A stretch of DNA of 21,238 nt. Source: a virus. The notes below the pieces were generated by a model. That model did not search any database. It was not told where the DNA came from and worked only from the letters and a program-made list of their open reading frames with translations. Numbering within the stretch: position 1 is the stretch's first letter; each line of letters starts with the position of its first letter. Of the stretch, positions 16,101 through 21,238 are shown in pieces. The position numbers and the translations under genes were made by a program. Location of the stretch: IMG/VR virus record IMGVR_UViG_3300001450_000406, positions 1 to 21,238 of that record, one strand, 5' to 3'.

Positions 16101-17279
16101 AACAACTTATATAACCAAGCTATCGCGGATAAAGAAGCTGCTACCGCCCAGTTTAATATCGCTACAGATGAAAGAGCCACCAACGCTGCAAACGCATTAA
16201 ACTACCAGAATAAATTTGATACTAGACTTACTGGGATAGGGGATCGGGTTACCAGCGGTTTTGCAGACAGTGATAAAAAGTTTAACGATGCTAGAACGGC
16301 TAGTGAAGAAGCAGATACGGCTCTACAGAATCTTGTTAATAGTAATTTTCAAGGTACTACCGAACAATATAACGACTTATATAACCAAGCTACCGCAAAT
16401 AAAGAAGCTACTACCACCCAGTTTAATACCGCTGCAGATGAAAGGGCCACAGCGGCGTCAGACTTTGACACCTTCCAGAATCAGACTGGTGGTAGGTTTA
16501 ACGAAATTGCTGCGGCACAAGGCGATATAAGTGATAGAATAGGTGTGCGTGGGCGGGAAGTTACGCAATCTGATTTAGATTCCTATTCAGGTATTATAGA
16601 CCAACAGGGGCAAAGCAATGCACCCGCGCTTACATCAGAGCAAACAATCTATGATGTAAATAATGATGGTTTTGTAGATATTACTGACCAAGAGATCCTT
16701 CAACAGATTTTTGCAGGTACGCTATCCTCATCAACACTATCTAATACAAACCCTTTTGCTAGTACCGGGCTACAGGGGCAGCTAATAGATCAAAGTGTTG
16801 CAACAAGAAACACGGCAACACAGACGGCGGCTAATACAGCAGCGGCTCGACAAACAGCCCAGGAAGCGGCTCGACAAGCAGCTCAACAGGCGGCTAATAC
16901 AGCAGCGGAAGCTCAACAGGCGGCTCAACAAGCAGCGGCCCAGCAAGCGGCTCAACAAGCGGCGGCTCAACAACAGACACAAACGCAGATAGCTACAGCA
17001 ATAGCGAATCAGCAAGCGGCGGATAACCAAAGGCGGCAGGAAGCAGCGCAACAACAACTTATGGCCGCGTTACAACAAACAAGACCTATTACAGTAGAGG
17101 CAGAACCGGGTGGAGAACTAGAGGCACCTATTGATCCATTTGGCCGTAATATACTTGTTAACGCGGAGCAGGAAAACTTGTTTAACAATTTACTTGGTGT
17201 TGAGCCACTTGCCGCTGCTAAGGGAGGGCTTATAATGGACCCAACAGATGAAATACTACGTATATTAGGAGGTAGGTAA
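10149..17279 (+). CDS. Giant internal virion / ejection protein
   Basis: The 2376-residue product has a modular plan. Residues 1-75 are amphipathic and hydrophobic (FGDIVEFAVDDIIEPVFEFV; LGTLLTIATIVVPGPWTAYAW). Residues ~95-160 are Ala/Gly-rich. Residues ~340-510 and many later parts are charged coiled coils. A second hydrophobic Gly/Ala patch (VPLATSLATGGVGGAIIARAAG) lies at ~1163-1184, followed by TASLETFGGTYDEAFNKVRR. Four divergent repeats span 1535-1750, four ~90-residue coiled-coil modules 1771-2130, a dockerin-like loop 2169-2180, a Gln/Ala tract ~2220-2310, and the end is AKGGLIMDPTDEILRILGG. Size, membrane-active patches and position fit a protein ejected with the DNA. I see no certain lysozyme or peptidase motif. 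The start uses GGAGAG 6 bp upstream and overlaps the previous gene by 8 bp. Confidence 0.75.
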   Translation: MGSVFDTVGDIFGDIVEFAVDDIIEPVFEFVGDIVEGMADDPLGTLLTIATIVVPGPWTAYAWVARAALTAAQGGSLKDIAISAASSYLGTKAGTWASSATTAAIGTGVGATVTERLVARAAEGAARGIVGATISSAASGDFDAEEIAMAGFMGAAQSAGSAAFSEFTSTGDFSLEEVENSAEYADYIATVDAVDSGVADLAAGFRDLPEIAQEIIKNTAAASVTVAMSGGDVDLVDVLGPAIAKAATSVYLTEDIIKELYSEDTPYVTQSVGYLINAVNSSIDAAFAETSIVEAFNSSVAQDQYSDADLSKIVDYITSDKVLNLFSKEREASDAYTEAVRDAAIIADEEDDLEAEYLDINNEKDLVNAELAKVKALQAGKDATNPFTRGQIEADIARSKSLFDARVITHPSKYELRDHGESEWEYEWVDYPDTINTANDAEIVSLNKRVGDWITKNNSLIATYDTARVKFNSNKAAYDTSVQAYNNNISAYTAKLDAARDALTVAADNTFSVVEEPLSTLTNNAIVQNINPDFNAKEYAELHGVPSEAIGDDPDEVDIAWKDGSNNSSAASHYLNNKENAVNYEENNQQVKAAILRSIPEPVLQQLKSIADFENIDAYKSAGSKEAKAKVRAAYVEKAYNDYAGGVRDNIDPSLKTTTFELTPKVITASGKTVFDSIQTDYDPTDTSLEEPYESKVLEDENLSSSQIAEQKAAGQLKYHSVYTYLDEDGNIVVETDIWAKPQLDTTEAISGESPVSYSLGTGVGIGEEVFETTVETAKKGVALVEKTKETFAAAAKVFSEIIPSDIEGIFGKSVENFAAKFGINRASFDFLIGKDVGDRDPETGLYPSQIRSDAENVDAVARTVAAIAARVPGDRPTGITEDGNFQFVDEDGKVYEEDWANYVAALDIDYDTGQGRGSELFSMTNDFVSGHTAEVSEWEKLQQAEAKRKEEEDFRARGIALGYRRSDDPWTDAARAEGLSLAELRILDPKLYLYELDRVGKDASTEFMEGLDPLDRNLIKMATALSDASKNNTGTYDNPIKNERDLTEHTLLADTLAALISGGTEQVTAAVGLFNAFQNAKTKGTGDFDNPYTAIGQPVDMTATLQALNNIGEATQSKELREGMLGLQAARKKGPGEVAKYLAENPYVFTMGMVLPELFSEIVPLATSLATGGVGGAIIARAAGRAATKNIIKGQTAFKKKISGQTAFATATATASLETFGGTYDEAFNKVRRAALKAGQSESQATQTAHTEASRIAIKAAMTELVTAGVDPTARLSQKILNKGSGASAKSILGAAKKTAGMATLEAGSEAVEESNALYDIAQAVIKLTPEAGEVGGEYYNLGSMMGVVGLEAALIAGPVSIVFDIAGDLITDESIGSDGSGADIGDGGGSFSFDLNYSGLDDADILTTFSPTISKAVSEAGSKDPVVSAAAKDTLEGLFDYNVLSDTKNYTDLEFSTDADGAYFYNIATEVLNKVAPDEYNTSEEVGGYFPEIGARLGVVYDPSDSDIRQLTGPSTLIDTTEAITNIISENAFTRPEALAAVPGYNFGANEVIPGLGVGTPEEQAAAVTYLQDEYVPPRQFTEENLEAALGSDLFSTLTLEQKVNLTGQGDEGYNLAQIEVAKDYRNEREVTSEEATAAIEAEGYTKPNDPDGAAAYDAEVAKYVGVSNDPTHQDTIFGNITSDIDPRYIKESEARQAYLNLGITNPAQSDVDRFIGLGDETQLAANIDSYLPAATYNLARDPQGGDDGLEDIIDAKLAENAENTNTRFNEAKTANETANKALQDLVTAEFTTQFEGTEAQFTALKAELTQNVANTDAQLQAAADERAAADKSALDYQNKVDTRLTGIGDRITSGFADSDKKFNDAKTANETANKALQELITTEFTAQFEGTEAQFTALKAELTQNVANTDAQFKAAADERAEAAESLKSYEGRIVSLGSLITQNAENTDNKLNDARTASEEADAALQNLVNSNFQGTTEQYNNLYNQAIADKEAATAQFNIATDERATNAANALNYQNKFDTRLTGIGDRVTSGFADSDKKFNDARTASEEADTALQNLVNSNFQGTTEQYNDLYNQATANKEATTTQFNTAADERATAASDFDTFQNQTGGRFNEIAAAQGDISDRIGVRGREVTQSDLDSYSGIIDQQGQSNAPALTSEQTIYDVNNDGFVDITDQEILQQIFAGTLSSSTLSNTNPFASTGLQGQLIDQSVATRNTATQTAANTAAARQTAQEAARQAAQQAANTAAEAQQAAQQAAAQQAAQQAAAQQQTQTQIATAIANQQAADNQRRQEAAQQQLMAALQQTRPITVEAEPGGELEAPIDPFGRNILVNAEQENLFNNLLGVEPLAAAKGGLIMDPTDEILRILGGR
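13725..13784 (+). repeat. Two-unit 30-bp in-frame tandem repeat
   Basis: Two adjacent 30-base units begin ATCAAAGGACAAACAGCATT (13725) and ATCAGCGGACAAACAGCATT (13755). Both encode a shared GQTAF within IKGQTAFKKK and ISGQTAFATA. The first 20 or so bases of each unit are nearly identical while the ends differ, so this looks like a small in-frame duplication within the giant virion protein. Confidence 0.8.
14751..15395 (+). repeat. Four divergent ~50-60-residue repeats in the giant protein
   Basis: Protein-level repeats begin near 14751 (FTRPEALAAVPGYNF), 14892 (QFTEENLEAALGSDLF), 15042 (EVTSEEATAAIEAEGYTKP) and 15219 (YIKESEARQAYLNLGITNP). Each has a short x-(F/V/I)-(T/K)-x-E-E/A start, a helix ending in a Gly-aromatic-like turn, a GxGDE-type segment (GQGDEGY, GVSNDP, GLGDET) and a closing D/E-Y/D-x-P/R-x. 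The relation is by pattern and is not visible in the DNA, so these are old repeats. The first unit is the least certain. Confidence 0.5.
15459..16538 (+). repeat. Four mosaic coiled-coil modules of 86-94 residues
   Basis: Modules begin at 15459, 15741, 16011 and 16281 with FNEAKTANETANKALQ, FNDAKTANETANKALQ, LNDARTASEEADAALQ and FNDARTASEEADTALQ. The first halves group 1 with 2 (EFxxQFEGTEAQFTALKAEL) and 3 with 4 (NFQGTTEQYNxLYNQA). The second halves group 1 with 3 (YQNKxDTRLTGIGDRxTSGF), while 2 and 4 carry different ends. Near-identical stretches are also seen in the DNA, for example 15527-15614 with 15809-15896. All modules keep the reading frame and a helical, heptad-like composition. Confidence 0.9.
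16653..16688 (+). other. Dockerin-type calcium-binding loop in the giant protein
   Basis: Residues 2169-2180 read DVNNDGFVDITD. This has the calcium ligands of a dockerin/EF-hand loop at positions 1, 3, 5, 9 and 12 (D, N, D, D, D), a Gly at 6 and a hydrophobic residue at 8, followed by a helix QEILQQIFAGTL. Only one such loop is visible; dockerins usually have two. It sits between the coiled-coil modules and the Gln/Ala tract. Confidence 0.7.
16810..17065 (+). repeat. Gln/Ala-rich low-complexity coding tract
   Basis: About 85 codons near the 3' end of the giant gene are almost all Gln and Ala with some Arg, Thr and Asn (for example ARQAAQQAANTAAEAQQAA and AAQQAAAQQAAQQAAAQQQ). At DNA level there are imperfect repeats of GCTCAACAAGCGGC-like units. 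The tract is compatible with a continuous alanine-rich helix or a flexible linker. Confidence 0.8.
17267..17273 (+). promoter_or_regulatory. Strong Shine-Dalgarno for the gene at 17281
   Basis: AGGAGGT lies 7 bases before the ATG at 17281 and overlaps the last codons of the giant gene. It is among the best ribosome sites in the window and fixes the start of the downstream gene. Confidence 0.75.
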
Positions 17280-17280
17280 G

Positions 17281-18126
17281 ATGGCAGGTGAGAATGATGC
17301 TTTCTATAATAAACTTTTTAACTTAGGTATAGGTTTAGGAACTGAATTTCTAGGCGCTAATGATCCTCAAGTTGAGAAGGCAGGGTACCAAGGAGGTATT
17401 CCAGATTACGTGGCTAGTCGGACTGCAGTCCCCGGCACAAATAACCCCGCACGCCGCCCCGGTAGTAGTGGGCAACAGTATTTTACGGATATAAATTTTG
17501 AAGGCCCCGCTGCAGATACTGCAGGACTAGTAGCACTTAACGCGGCCAATCCTAATATCCAAAGTTCTTTACCACCAAAAGGATATCCCGCGCCCGGTAT
17601 AGTAGGGCCAAAAAGGGATAATAATATAGCTGTCCAACAAGCTAGTATGAATCCAAATGTAGAACCGGGATTTTTTGGTTCCGCTGAATATCAGGCACTG
17701 CCTATGGTGGGCACGCAGGATATGGCCCCGAGGAAATATTTTCGGCCCGGACCATCGTCAATTAGGATAGATGATGCCTATGAAGCATATTTAACTCGAA
17801 CAGGGCAGGCTAATAAAATAACTCCAACGCCGCCGACGCAAATGTATGCAGGGGGTATAGCCCAGCTTAATAGTGGGGCATATTTAAATGGCGCTAGTGA
17901 TGGTATGGCTGATAGAATACCCGCTACTATTGAAGGTAGCCAAGAAGCCCGATTGAGCGATGGTGAGTTTGTAATACCTGCAGATGTTGTAGGTGGCCTA
18001 GGTAATGGAAACTCTAGCGCTGGTGCCAAAACTCTGTATAATATGATGGATCGTGTACGTATGGCTCGCACTGGTACTAAAAAACAAGGTACACAGATAA
18101 ACCCTAATAAGATGATGCCCGTATAG
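17281..18126 (+). CDS. Virion protein with tape-measure-like GG / SDGEFVIP motif
   Basis: The 281-residue product has an N-terminal helix (DAFYNKLFNLGIGLGTEFLG), a Pro/Gly/Asn-rich middle (residues ~40-180) and a conserved C-terminal region. The latter runs from AGGIAQLNSGAYLNGASDGM (residues 190-209) through ADRIPATIEGSQEARLSDGE to FVIPADVVGGLGNGNSSAG and a basic helix (LYNMMDRVRMARTGTKKQG), ending NPNKMMPV. The GG...SD.IPA.L.SDGEFV.P pattern is also known from C-terminal parts of siphophage tape-measure proteins. Here the gene follows the giant ejection protein by one base with a strong ribosome site, so it is probably an internal or ejected virion protein. The exact role is unknown. Confidence 0.65.
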   Translation: MAGENDAFYNKLFNLGIGLGTEFLGANDPQVEKAGYQGGIPDYVASRTAVPGTNNPARRPGSSGQQYFTDINFEGPAADTAGLVALNAANPNIQSSLPPKGYPAPGIVGPKRDNNIAVQQASMNPNVEPGFFGSAEYQALPMVGTQDMAPRKYFRPGPSSIRIDDAYEAYLTRTGQANKITPTPPTQMYAGGIAQLNSGAYLNGASDGMADRIPATIEGSQEARLSDGEFVIPADVVGGLGNGNSSAGAKTLYNMMDRVRMARTGTKKQGTQINPNKMMPV

Positions 18127-18135
18127 GAGCGTATA

Positions 18136-19113
18136 ATGGCTAATGATACCGTAACCTCCGCCGCTACTAATACAGCTCTTACTGGGACAAGTAGTGTAGG
18201 TAAAGCAACTGGAAAAGAATCTGCCTTATCTAATTGGGTAGGGCCTTACGTCACTGATATGCTTGGAAAAGGGCAAGCGTTATCAGAGCTACCTTATGAG
18301 GCATATACAGGGCCACTAGCAGCCGGGGCATCTGCGCCACAAACACAAGCGTTTCAGGGTGTTGCTAACCTAACTGTACCTACTCAACAGATGGGGGCGT
18401 TTACCCCCCAAGAATTTACTTCTACAGAAGCAGCAAGCCGAATAAATCCATTTATACAAAATGCACTAGACCCCCAAATAGCAGACATGCGGCGGCAAGC
18501 AGAGATTCAGCGTATAGAGAATGCGGGGAGGTTAAGTCAGGCGGGTGCCTATGGCGGTGGGCGGCAAGCTGTTATGGAGGGCGAGTTATCTAGAGGGTTG
18601 TTGGACAGGGTAGCGCGTACAAGGGGTGAAGCCCAGTTACAGGCATATAATGACGCACGTAGTCAGTTTAATTTAGATCAAGATAGAGAACGCGCTGCTC
18701 AGACTTTAGTTAATGATTATGGGTTAGCCGCGCTGCAGAAACAGGCAGCATTAGGAGAACAACAACGCGCTATCGAAGCCCAAGGTATTGCTGCAGATAA
18801 AGCACAGTTTGAAGAAGAAAGAGCTAACCCCTATAAAATGGTTCAGTTTCAGCAACAACTATTAGATAAACTTCCGCTAGCAACCCAAAATTATAGTTAT
18901 GCCCAACCAAGTGCATTAGCTAATATTCTATCAGGGGCTTCGGGTTCAGCTAGTCTCCTTAGTAACCTTACAGGAACTGCAGGGGGTGGGATTATGGATC
19001 TTGTAGGTAAAGTTTTCGGCGGCAGTGGTACAACAGGTAGTGGTACAACAGGGTCGGATGCATACCAACCCTTTATTCCAGCTGATAATTCAGATAGTTT
19101 TGGGGTAGTTTAG
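18136..19113 (+). CDS. Helical virion protein of the internal/ejection block
   Basis: The 325-residue product has an N-terminal segment with SALSNWVGPYVTDMLGKGQA and ELPYEAYTGPLAAGASAPQT, then a helical region INPFIQNALDPQIADMRRQA and IQRIENAGRLSQAGAYGGGR, followed by a long Gln/Ala/Glu/Arg helix (~165-235) and a Gly/Ser-rich C-terminus (GGGSGTTGSGTTGS-like, residues ~283-308). The motif INPF...LDPQI.D.RRQA......N..RL.QAGA.GG.RQA.ME recurs in virion proteins of marine phages near the end of the structural operon. The coiled-coil plan fits an internal core or ejection protein. The ATG at 18136 follows TAGGAGCG. Confidence 0.65.
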   Translation: MANDTVTSAATNTALTGTSSVGKATGKESALSNWVGPYVTDMLGKGQALSELPYEAYTGPLAAGASAPQTQAFQGVANLTVPTQQMGAFTPQEFTSTEAASRINPFIQNALDPQIADMRRQAEIQRIENAGRLSQAGAYGGGRQAVMEGELSRGLLDRVARTRGEAQLQAYNDARSQFNLDQDRERAAQTLVNDYGLAALQKQAALGEQQRAIEAQGIAADKAQFEEERANPYKMVQFQQQLLDKLPLATQNYSYAQPSALANILSGASGSASLLSNLTGTAGGGIMDLVGKVFGGSGTTGSGTTGSDAYQPFIPADNSDSFGVV

Positions 19114-19116
19114 ATT

Positions 19117-21228
19117 ATGGCTTTTGGTAATATGATGAATGGGATGGGCGGGATAGGTCAGCAGGCTGCTGACTTGCGTGATAGCAATACTCCCCAACAG
19201 TTACAACAAAGTTATCAGAAGTCGGCACAAGAAGGAAAGCCTGATATTGCTACGCTTTTAGCGTTAAATGATATTACGCAGCAGGTAAAAGCGAAAGAAG
19301 CCGAAATGCGGCTAGCTATGCAGCCCAAAGAGCCGGGTACTGTATTAGAGCAGCGCGCTGCAGAACTAAAAAACATGGCAGTAGGGCAAAACACCACAGA
19401 AAAAGCCGAACAGGTCGGTGGTATTGCCCAACTGCAGCAGCAGAAACAGCAGCAGAATATGCAGCGTATGGCACAGGGTACTCAAGGTCCTCCACAGGGT
19501 ATTCAAACGGCTCCACAGGGTCCTCAAATGGCTCCGCAAGGCCCCCCGCAGGGTGCTACTCAGATGGCTGCTAGTGGTGGTATCATCATGCAAGGTGCGC
19601 CGAATATGCAGCGTATGGCTGGTGGTGGTATTATTGGTTTTGCTAGCCGTGGTGAAGTTAAAGCCGCAGATATGGCACAGTTTGAAGATGATTTTGGTCC
19701 CTATACAGACCCCATCATTACACAAGAAATGGTAGATGCGTATCGAAAACGTTTAGCTCGCACAAATAGCCGCGCTGCAGTGTCAGCAAGTGATGATGAA
19801 CTTAGAGCGCGACTAGTTGACAATCCCAAGCTGGCTAAACCATTCTCTTTTCCCATTAGTATAAGAAAAGCGGATGATAGGTATAGTCCTGAAGAGAAGA
19901 GACAAAAACAATACCAAGAGGCAGCAGGGGCTGATTATGATAGGATGCAGGTAGAGCGTCTTATGAATTCACCCCCCACAGAGGTACAACAACCGCTGCC
20001 AGTATCTGCAGGTTTTCCAAGTGCGGTTACTACTGGGGGTCCTCTTATGCCTATGCGTAACCTACCCCCTATTGTCCCGCCATCATCGGCTGCTCCAAAT
20101 ACTGGAGAGGGGCCAAGAGTGGGTGTCAATCCTAATTTGGGTGGGGCGGCGCTACAACAGGTACCGGGAACAGGTATAGGTGGCGTAAATATACCTACTA
20201 CTCAAGGGCCTGCTACTGGAGGATTTACTGCTAATGATCCTAAAATACAGGGCTTACAAAACGCATTAGCAACGGAGCAAGCAGATTTCAACAAAGGGTT
20301 ACTTGCTAAACAAGCAGCTCAGCTGAATCCTGTCGACGCTGGGATTGCAGCATCAACTAGAGCAGAGAAGTTTATAGGGAGAGATCGAAACGCTACTCAA
20401 CGTGCAGCTATGTTACAAAGAAGGAAGGAAGCGAATGAAGCCGCTGCAGATCTTCGTGATGCGAACTCATTTGCTAGACTTACTTCAACAGCAGGGGGTG
20501 TAGGTGGTCTTGCTAATCTTGGAAGGGGGGCAGCTAATATACGTAGGTATGACGCAGATCAAAAAGAGAAAGAATTACTTGGAGAACTAACAGCAGAAGA
20601 AAAAAATATAGCGTCTGATGAGGCTACTGCCAGAGGTATTTCTAAAGACTCATTAGCTGTACAAAATACAACAACAGCGGCTAATGCTAGACTTGATGCC
20701 GAAGTTATGCGGACTATACAACAAAGTATGACAGATCAAGGAAGAAAGCTAACTGCAGACCAACAACGTGCATTAGAAGCACAGAAAGCAAGTATGACTA
20801 GTGCAGATAAAAGGGCGCTTATAGAGTCTAATGAAAATATTGCAAAATATAACGCCAAAACTAGGGAAATAATCCAGAACTCAGTAAATGCTGTTACTAT
20901 GGCGTCGGCTAGATTAACGGCACAAGCTAATGCCACACAGAACAAAAATAAGACTATAGCTGATATAGTTAAAAAAATGGCTGACATACAAGCTAAAAGG
21001 CCCAAGCAGATTGCTGATTTAGCAGTAGCTAATGCCGTGTTGACAGGTAATATGGATAAAAAAGCAAAGGCGGCATATCTAGCCAAAAGGATAAAAGATC
21101 TGGATACCCAAATGAAGTTAGCAATTAAACCTTTGGAGGCCTTGAAGGCACGATTGGAAAGTGGGGTAACACGAGTAAGTAACTCTGGTACCAAAAAATT
21201 TGATGCTAAGGGTAAGCGAACTAATTAG
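19117..21228 (+). CDS. Low-complexity helical virion protein with GGGIIGFA motif
   Basis: The 703-residue product has a helical N-terminus (~1-95), then a Gln-rich stretch (QQQKQQQNMQRMAQG), a PQG-rich segment (~120-150) and two related Gly motifs, AASGGIIMQG and MAGGGIIGFASRGEV (residues ~150-180). A Pro-rich linker (~280-365) leads to a long charged helical C-terminal half (~370-690) with LNPVDAGIAASTRAEKF and many Ala/Lys/Glu/Gln residues. It lies 3 bp after the preceding gene with only a weak GGGGTAG site, suggesting coupled translation. Composition and place in the block suggest an internal or ejected virion protein. No enzyme motif is visible. It ends 10 bp before the window edge. Confidence 0.6.
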   Translation: MAFGNMMNGMGGIGQQAADLRDSNTPQQLQQSYQKSAQEGKPDIATLLALNDITQQVKAKEAEMRLAMQPKEPGTVLEQRAAELKNMAVGQNTTEKAEQVGGIAQLQQQKQQQNMQRMAQGTQGPPQGIQTAPQGPQMAPQGPPQGATQMAASGGIIMQGAPNMQRMAGGGIIGFASRGEVKAADMAQFEDDFGPYTDPIITQEMVDAYRKRLARTNSRAAVSASDDELRARLVDNPKLAKPFSFPISIRKADDRYSPEEKRQKQYQEAAGADYDRMQVERLMNSPPTEVQQPLPVSAGFPSAVTTGGPLMPMRNLPPIVPPSSAAPNTGEGPRVGVNPNLGGAALQQVPGTGIGGVNIPTTQGPATGGFTANDPKIQGLQNALATEQADFNKGLLAKQAAQLNPVDAGIAASTRAEKFIGRDRNATQRAAMLQRRKEANEAAADLRDANSFARLTSTAGGVGGLANLGRGAANIRRYDADQKEKELLGELTAEEKNIASDEATARGISKDSLAVQNTTTAANARLDAEVMRTIQQSMTDQGRKLTADQQRALEAQKASMTSADKRALIESNENIAKYNAKTREIIQNSVNAVTMASARLTAQANATQNKNKTIADIVKKMADIQAKRPKQIADLAVANAVLTGNMDKKAKAAYLAKRIKDLDTQMKLAIKPLEALKARLESGVTRVSNSGTKKFDAKGKRTN
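19456..19619 (+). repeat. 17-bp direct repeat pair flanking a PQG-rich segment
   Basis: The identical 17-base sequence AATATGCAGCGTATGGC occurs at 19456-19472 and 19603-19619, encoding NMQRMA both times. Between them lie imperfect CCACAGGGTCCTCAA-like units encoding PPQGIQTAPQGPQMAPQGPP. The pair is in frame and could mark an old duplication or a deletion-prone segment. Confidence 0.85.
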
Positions 21229-21238
21229 TAGGACGTAG

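Noticed and set aside
16795-16992. Arg/Gln-rich 65-codon + strand frame resembling a basic DNA-binding peptide
   Set aside because: It is the shifted reading of the Gln/Ala tract of the giant gene; the basic character follows from CAA/CGA-like repeat codons.
18131-18136. TATAAT before the gene at 18136 (and a similar one at 7279)
   Set aside because: Both overlap the start codon in a tataATG context, and no -35-like element is found at a suitable distance at 18131; chance matches are expected in this AT-rich DNA.
20736-21194. 152-codon open frame on the - strand, hydrophobic
   Set aside because: It is antisense to the helical C-terminal half of the gene at 19117. Hydrophobicity follows from the Lys/Ala/Gln/Glu-rich sense strand.

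Overview
The window reads as part of the late (virion and lysis) region of a tailed double-stranded DNA phage. Every credible gene is on the + strand. Genes are packed with overlaps or gaps of a few bases, and most have Shine-Dalgarno-like sequences. The largest gaps are about 45-55 bp. I see no tRNA, rRNA, CRISPR array, insertion sequence, integrase or host-type gene. A podovirus-like, marine-type phage of a Gram-negative host is the best reading. It rests on an adaptor-like connector protein, a nozzle-like protein, a very large ejection-type protein followed by three glycine/alanine-rich virion proteins, and an Rz/Rz1-type spanin pair, which only makes sense for a host with an outer membrane. 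The host genus cannot be read from the sequence. All family assignments are from recognition by eye, without any search.

Layout: (1) 1-811 holds the 3' end of an unidentified virion gene and a head-tail adaptor. (2) 821-5357 is an adsorption module: a small beta-rich virion protein, a protein built of eight 22-residue tandem repeats, a large tail fibre with YadA-like repeats preceded by the best promoter candidate in the window, then two small fibre-associated proteins. The first of these two seems to have lost a C-terminal coiled coil through a one-base frameshift. (3) 5372-7052 is a membrane and lysis cassette: a DUF2730-like membrane coiled-coil protein, a two-helix membrane protein with an EF-hand loop (holin candidate), a small secreted protein, and overlapping inner and outer spanins. 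No endolysin is visible. (4) 7065-10156 has a small zinc-ribbon protein, the nozzle-like protein and three small proteins. (5) 10149-21228 is a block of four genes led by a 2376-codon virion protein and followed by three low-complexity virion proteins. This block probably forms the internal core or ejection apparatus.

The genes look like a single late transcription unit in which stop and start codons often overlap (4667, 5719, 9149, 9340, 10149), suggesting translational coupling. The most unusual content is inside proteins: higher-order 66-bp repeats at 1344-1871; mosaic ~90-residue coiled-coil modules at 15459-16538; a dockerin-type calcium loop at 16653-16688 in the giant protein; and a tape-measure-like glycine/SDGEFVIP motif in the protein at 17281, with shorter GG-I/L motifs in its neighbours.
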